Shown here piece after piece: positions 6,405 through 8,941 of a stretch of DNA of 8,941 bases (positions within the stretch are counted from its first letter, which is position 1; each line of letters begins with the position of its first letter). The notes beneath the pieces are model-generated. The model ran no database searches and was not told the DNA's origin. It was given only the letters and a program-made list of their open reading frames with translations. The position numbers were made by a program, and so were the translations under genes. Source of the DNA: an uncultured bacterium. GTDB lineage: Bacteria; Desulfobacterota; Desulfovibrionia; Desulfovibrionales; Desulfovibrionaceae. The stretch covers positions 1-8,941 of the forward strand of contig CAJMRA010000077.1 in NCBI GenBank assembly GCA_905215675.1. The letters run 5' to 3'.

Positions 6405-6549
6405 TAGAGCATTTCAGTTTGAAACGCCGTGCGTTTCAAACCCTGCGGCCTGCGGTTTCGCGGAAAAAGCGCGGTTTTCCGCTCGCTTCGGGCCGGGCGG
6501 CGCATGCCGCCGCCTCGCGTTGCTCCTTTTTCAAAGGCAAAACGCGCTA
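6405..6549 (+). repeat. Dispersed intergenic repeat, copy 2 (145 bp, decayed)
   Basis: It begins TAGAGCATTTCAGTTTGAAA like copies 1 and 3. The first stem is perfect: TTTGAAACGC (6418-6427) with GCGTTTCAAA (6431-6440). The central part shares with copy 3 the A-rich/T-rich stem (GCGGAAAA against TTTTCCGC), the CTTCGGGCCGGGCGGCG block and the GGCGGC/GCCGCC stem. The right end is degraded: the final stem has three central mismatches and the terminus reads CGCGCTA rather than CGCTCTA. It sits 30 bp upstream of the start of the minus-strand 571-residue gene and does not touch a stop codon. Confidence 0.85.
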
Positions 6550-6582
6550 TGCGTATCCCCGTTTCCCTGTGCGCCGATCCTC

Positions 6583-6611
6583 AGAATAAGCACTTTTCTA
6601 AATTTTTTCCA
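6583..6611 (-). promoter_or_regulatory. Candidate promoter for the four-gene minus-strand operon
   Basis: On the minus strand TGGAAA (6611-6606) and TATTCT (6588-6583) are separated by 17 bases. Each matches the sigma-70 consensus at four of six positions. They lie in the only AT-rich patch of the intergenic region. If used, the transcript would include repeat copy 2 in a leader of about 200 nt before the ATG at 6374. This is consensus matching only. Confidence 0.3.
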
Positions 6612-6682
6612 GTACTCTGAGGCGCGGGCCCGTCCTTCATAAACGGTTGCGGCGCTTCTTCGCCTCTGGTAACACTGGAAGG

Positions 6683-6703
6683 GACGCGCGGAATCCGCGC
6701 GTC
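6683..6703. promoter_or_regulatory. Perfect 21-bp palindrome upstream of the GAF-mreB genes
   Basis: GACGCGCGGA and TCCGCGCGTC are perfectly complementary around a single central base (6693). It ends 29 bases before the ATG at 6733. It could be an operator for a dimeric regulator, or a strong hairpin in the 5' leader; this start has no visible Shine-Dalgarno. Which of these it is cannot be told from one sequence. Confidence 0.45.
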
Positions 6704-6732
6704 GCCAACCCTTCAACCCCCCTGCGAGCGCC

Positions 6733-7758
6733 ATGGTCGGTTCCACCGTAGAATCTCATATCCTGTGTATCGTATGCAGCGTCTTCGATGCCTATTCCGC
6801 CGTACTCTTCCTGCCTGCCGAGGACGGCGACGGTTTTCGCCTGGCGGCGTCCTTCAGTCTCGGCGATGAAATCATCACCGACGAGAACTTCCGGCCGGAG
6901 AAGGGACTCGTCGGCTGGCTGCTGCGCAGTCACGAACCCCTGCGGCTGACAAGCTTCGATCGTGAAAAGAGTTCCGTGGGGTACTATCGCCGCGAGGAAG
7001 AGGTGGGCATCAAGGCCTTCATGGCCTTTCCCATCGCCACGGGCGGCGTGCTGTGCGTGGACAGCAAGCGCGAGTATTCCTTTTCGGAAAAGGATCAGAA
7101 GATGCTGCACCTCTTCGCCGATCTTATTTCCGGGATGCAGAAGGAAAAGGGCGTCAGCGCCATTGCCGGCAATATTCCCCGCTATTTCGTGGAATTCAAC
7201 GTGCTGCGCGATTTGCGCAACAAGTACAAGCGCTGGCCGCAGTACATCCTCAACTTCGTGAGGACGCTTGCCGAGGCCACGGGCTTCGACTACTGCGCCT
7301 TTGCCACCACCGACGGCGGCGGCGAGACCTACCGCGTCGAATGCGAAACCCGGCGCATCCTCATGGACAGCGGCCAGCCCATTGTGCTGCCTCTGGGCAG
7401 CGGGCTGACGGGCTGGGTGTTCCGCAACGAGCAGCCGGTCTTTGCCGGAGCCATGGAGGCCGCGCCGTCCACCATGCTGTTCGGCAAGCAGGTGGAAATG
7501 CCCGATTTCCAGGCGGCGGCCTGTCTGCCCGTCACCATCAGCCGTAGCACGCGCGCCGTCATCTGCCTTGCGCACATGGAGACCATGGAAATCGACGAGG
7601 CCATGCGCAGCTTTTTGTTGCAGTGCGTGGATCATCTGGCCATGCATCTGGAAAATCTCTACCTTCAGACGCGGCTGAATCATCTGCTGCCGCAGGCGCA
7701 TCTGCATCGCAACGGAGCGCCTGCCTTTGAGGCGGAGAACAACGAGGACGAAGAATAG
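6733..7758 (+). CDS. Tandem GAF-domain protein
   Basis: A 341-residue protein with two GAF-like sensory modules and no output domain. GAF1 spans about residues 10-136 (FDAYSAVLFLPAEDG, then KGLVGWLLRSHEPLRL at 57-72, then FMAFPIATGGVLCVDSK at 96-112). GAF2 spans about 172-312 (FDYCAFATTDGG, then SGLTGWVFRNEQPVFA at 223-238, then ACLPVTISRSTRAVICLA at 263-280). The matching GLxGW...P strands in both halves are the basis for calling a duplication. GAF domains bind small ligands such as cyclic nucleotides, tetrapyrroles or amino acids, or sense redox state; the ligand is unknown here. There is no signal peptide or membrane segment, and the tail is acidic (ENNEDEE). The ATG at 6733 is the only usable start after an in-frame TAA at 6670-6672, although its Shine-Dalgarno is poor. 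It lies 14 nt before mreB and is probably cotranscribed with it. Confidence 0.85.
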   Translation: MVGSTVESHILCIVCSVFDAYSAVLFLPAEDGDGFRLAASFSLGDEIITDENFRPEKGLVGWLLRSHEPLRLTSFDREKSSVGYYRREEEVGIKAFMAFPIATGGVLCVDSKREYSFSEKDQKMLHLFADLISGMQKEKGVSAIAGNIPRYFVEFNVLRDLRNKYKRWPQYILNFVRTLAEATGFDYCAFATTDGGGETYRVECETRRILMDSGQPIVLPLGSGLTGWVFRNEQPVFAGAMEAAPSTMLFGKQVEMPDFQAAACLPVTISRSTRAVICLAHMETMEIDEAMRSFLLQCVDHLAMHLENLYLQTRLNHLLPQAHLHRNGAPAFEAENNEDEE

Positions 7759-7772
7759 ACGGGGCGCATATC

Positions 7773-8795
7773 ATGTTCGGCTTTCTGCGTCGTTTTTTTG
7801 CGCACGACATCGCCATGGACCTCGGGACGGCCAACACGCTGCTGTCCTCCGCGCGCGAGGACATGCTCGTCAATGAACCTTCCGTCGTGGCCCTGGATGC
7901 CGACAGCGGTGCCGTGCTGGCCGTCGGCGCGCAGGCCAAGGCCTATCTGGGGCGCACGCCCCGCAAGATCCGGGCCGTACGCCCCATGAAGGACGGCGTT
8001 ATCGCCGACTTCGATGTGACGCGCGAGATGATTGCCTATTTCGTGGGCAAGGCCATCGGGCGGTCGCGTCTGTTCAGGCCTTCCATGGTGATCAGCATTC
8101 CATCGGGCATCACGCAGGTGGAGAAGAAGGCCGTCATCGACGCGGCCCTGCTGGCGGGAGCCGGAGACGTGCGCCTGATTGAGGAACCCATGGCGGCGGC
8201 GCTGGGCGCGGGGCTTCCCGTGCAGGAGGCCGTGGCCTCCATGGTTCTGGATATCGGCGGCGGCACCAGCGAGGTCGCCGTCATCTCGCTTTCGGCCATG
8301 TCCGTCACGCAGTCGCTGCGTATTGCGGGCGACGCCATGAATGATGCCGTGCGCCGTTACATGCGGGATGTCTTCGGCATCGTGATCGGCGAAAATTCCG
8401 CGGAACGTCTCAAGATGGAGCTGGGAACGGCCGTCCCCGTCGACGACGGGCGCACCGCCGACGTCATGGGCAAGGACGTGGTGCTGGGCACGCCCAAGAC
8501 CGTGACCGTAAGCGAGGCGCATGTGCGCGAGGCCCTGTCCGATTCCCTGCAGGCCATTGCCGGGGCCGTGCTGCGGGCCCTGGAGATGACGCCGCCGGAA
8601 CTGGCTGCCGACATTTACGAGCGCGGCATGCTGCTCGCCGGCGGCGGCGGTCTGCTGCGCGGTCTGGATCAGTATCTCGCGGCGGCGGCGCGTATCCGCG
8701 TGACCGTGGACGACGATCCCCTGACGACCGTTTTGCGCGGATCGGCCACGGCCATGCGCGACAAGACGACGTACGAAGACCTGTTCATCAACTAG
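7773..8795 (+). CDS. mreB: Rod shape-determining protein MreB (bacterial actin)
   Basis: A 340-residue actin-like ATPase that polymerises into membrane-bound filaments guiding lateral peptidoglycan synthesis. The start is supported by a typical N-terminal amphipathic membrane-binding helix (MFGFLRRFFAHD, residues 1-12). Phosphate-1 loop is DLGTANTLL (16-24), followed by NEPSVVAL (34-41). VRPMKDGVIADFDVT (69-83) and RLIEEPMAAALGAGLP (134-149) contain family signatures, including the putative catalytic Glu in IEEP. Phosphate-2 is LDIGGGTSEVAVI (159-171). The adenosine motif is LLAGGGGLLRGLDQYL (287-302). Length equals the family norm (about 335-347). It follows the tandem-GAF gene by 14 nt. No mreC or mreD follows in the window; repeat copy 3 starts at its stop codon. 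It could be one of several MreB paralogs in the genome. Confidence 0.94.
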   Translation: MFGFLRRFFAHDIAMDLGTANTLLSSAREDMLVNEPSVVALDADSGAVLAVGAQAKAYLGRTPRKIRAVRPMKDGVIADFDVTREMIAYFVGKAIGRSRLFRPSMVISIPSGITQVEKKAVIDAALLAGAGDVRLIEEPMAAALGAGLPVQEAVASMVLDIGGGTSEVAVISLSAMSVTQSLRIAGDAMNDAVRRYMRDVFGIVIGENSAERLKMELGTAVPVDDGRTADVMGKDVVLGTPKTVTVSEAHVREALSDSLQAIAGAVLRALEMTPPELAADIYERGMLLAGGGGLLRGLDQYLAAAARIRVTVDDDPLTTVLRGSATAMRDKTTYEDLFIN

Positions 8796-8941
8796 GGCAA
8801 TTTCAGTTTGAAACGTTGTGCGTTTCAAACCATACGGCCTGTCGTTTCGCGGAAAAAACGCGGTTTTTTCCGCTCACTTCGGGCCGGGCGGCGCTGTGTC
8901 GCCGCCTCGCGTTTCACCTTTTTCAAAGGTGAAACGCTCTA
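8793..8941 (+). repeat. Dispersed intergenic repeat, copy 3 (149 bp, best-preserved hairpins)
   Basis: It starts with TAGGGCAATTTCA, whose TAG is the mreB stop codon, and ends with TGAAACGCTCTA at the last base of the window. It carries four successive stems. The first is TTTGAAACG/CGTTTCAAA (8807-8829, plus a G-U pair). The second is GCGGAAAAAA/TTTTTTCCGC with a five-base loop. The third is GGCGGCG/CGCCGCC with a six-base loop. The fourth is a perfect 13-bp stem GCGTTTCACCTTT/AAAGGTGAAACGC (8909-8937) with loop TTC. In the mreB transcript these would fold as a 3' hairpin cluster and may protect or terminate it. The sequence beyond the window was not available, so the right flank is unknown. 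Confidence 0.85.

Larger units (their letters stand above)
6375..6732. other. 358-bp divergent intergenic region between the 571-residue gene and the GAF gene
   Basis: This is the shared upstream region of two divergent transcription units. From left to right it holds the 30-bp leader of the minus-strand operon, repeat copy 2 (6405-6549), an AT-rich patch (about 6581-6611) with a candidate minus-strand promoter, and a perfect 21-bp palindrome (6683-6703) upstream of the GAF gene. For the plus strand only a weak candidate was seen: TTGCGG at 6647-6652, 17 bases, then TAACAC at 6670-6675. No credible gene lies here. Confidence 0.6.

Noticed and set aside
5031..6407. 458-residue plus-strand open frame antisense to the 571-residue gene
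   Set aside because: Its composition (rich in Val, Ala, His, Gln, Glu) is that of a reversed coding frame. The minus-strand frame is longer, packs precisely against rsmE and carries its ribosome binding site. Since the 571-residue protein is itself unrecognised this choice is inferential, but operon packing favours it.
6346..6642. Small plus-strand open frames over repeat copy 2
   Set aside because: They translate the hairpin repeat itself and have no plausible ribosome binding site or homology.
6647..6675. Sigma-70 promoter TTGCGG-N17-TAACAC for the GAF gene
   Set aside because: Only three of six matches in each hexamer, too weak to list as a separate feature in GC-rich DNA.
6637..7707. 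356-residue minus-strand open frame antisense to the GAF gene
   Set aside because: The plus strand shows two GAF repeats with matching GLxGW motifs; the antisense product has none.
7680..8828. 382-residue minus-strand open frame antisense to mreB
   Set aside because: mreB has all actin-fold nucleotide motifs; the antisense frame is His/Arg/Gly-rich noise and runs into the repeat.
54..8941. The three repeats as a CRISPR array
   Set aside because: The copies are kilobases apart, vary in length and have internal hairpins and inverted ends. There is no regular repeat-spacer pattern and no cas gene.

Overview
The window is GC-rich and gene-dense. It reads as chromosomal DNA of a Gram-negative bacterium. 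The protein types (MreB, RsmE, RarA/MgsA, a YkgJ-type cysteine cluster protein, a PlsC-like acyltransferase with an unusual motif) and the style of the intergenic repeats suggest a Desulfovibrionaceae-like Desulfobacterota. That taxonomic call is an inference, not something the sequence proves.

There are eight credible genes. Six are on the minus strand in two groups. The first group, in transcription order, is an unrecognised 571-residue protein (6374 to 4659), rsmE (4656 to 3913), rarA (3923 to 2664) and a PlsC-like acyltransferase (2667 to 1840). These are packed with a 2-nt gap, an 11-nt overlap and a 4-nt ATGA overlap, so they almost certainly form one translationally coupled operon. After a 374-bp non-coding stretch with a G-rich tract and hairpin, the second group is a YkgJ-family Cys-cluster protein (1465 to 1016) and a J-domain protein (1012 to 113), 3 nt apart. 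On the plus strand, diverging from the operon across a 358-bp gap, a tandem-GAF protein (6733-7758) is followed 14 nt later by mreB (7773-8795).

The most distinctive non-genic signal is a dispersed hairpin-rich intergenic repeat present three times in the same orientation: 54-115 (a short form), 6405-6549, and 8793-8941 (ending exactly at the window edge). Its ends are imperfect inverted repeats reading TAGAGC...TTTCA. It looks like a non-autonomous MITE-type element flanked by TA. In two of three cases the terminal TAG of the repeat is the stop codon of the adjoining gene (the J-domain gene and mreB). The third copy lies 30 bp upstream of the 571-residue gene, probably inside its leader.

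Functionally the window mixes housekeeping functions: rRNA methylation, rescue of stalled replication, phospholipid acylation, cell-shape cytoskeleton and a co-chaperone. The parts least explained by known biology are the stop-codon-associated repeat family, the 571-residue protein that leads the operon, and the coupling of a tandem-GAF sensor to mreB.
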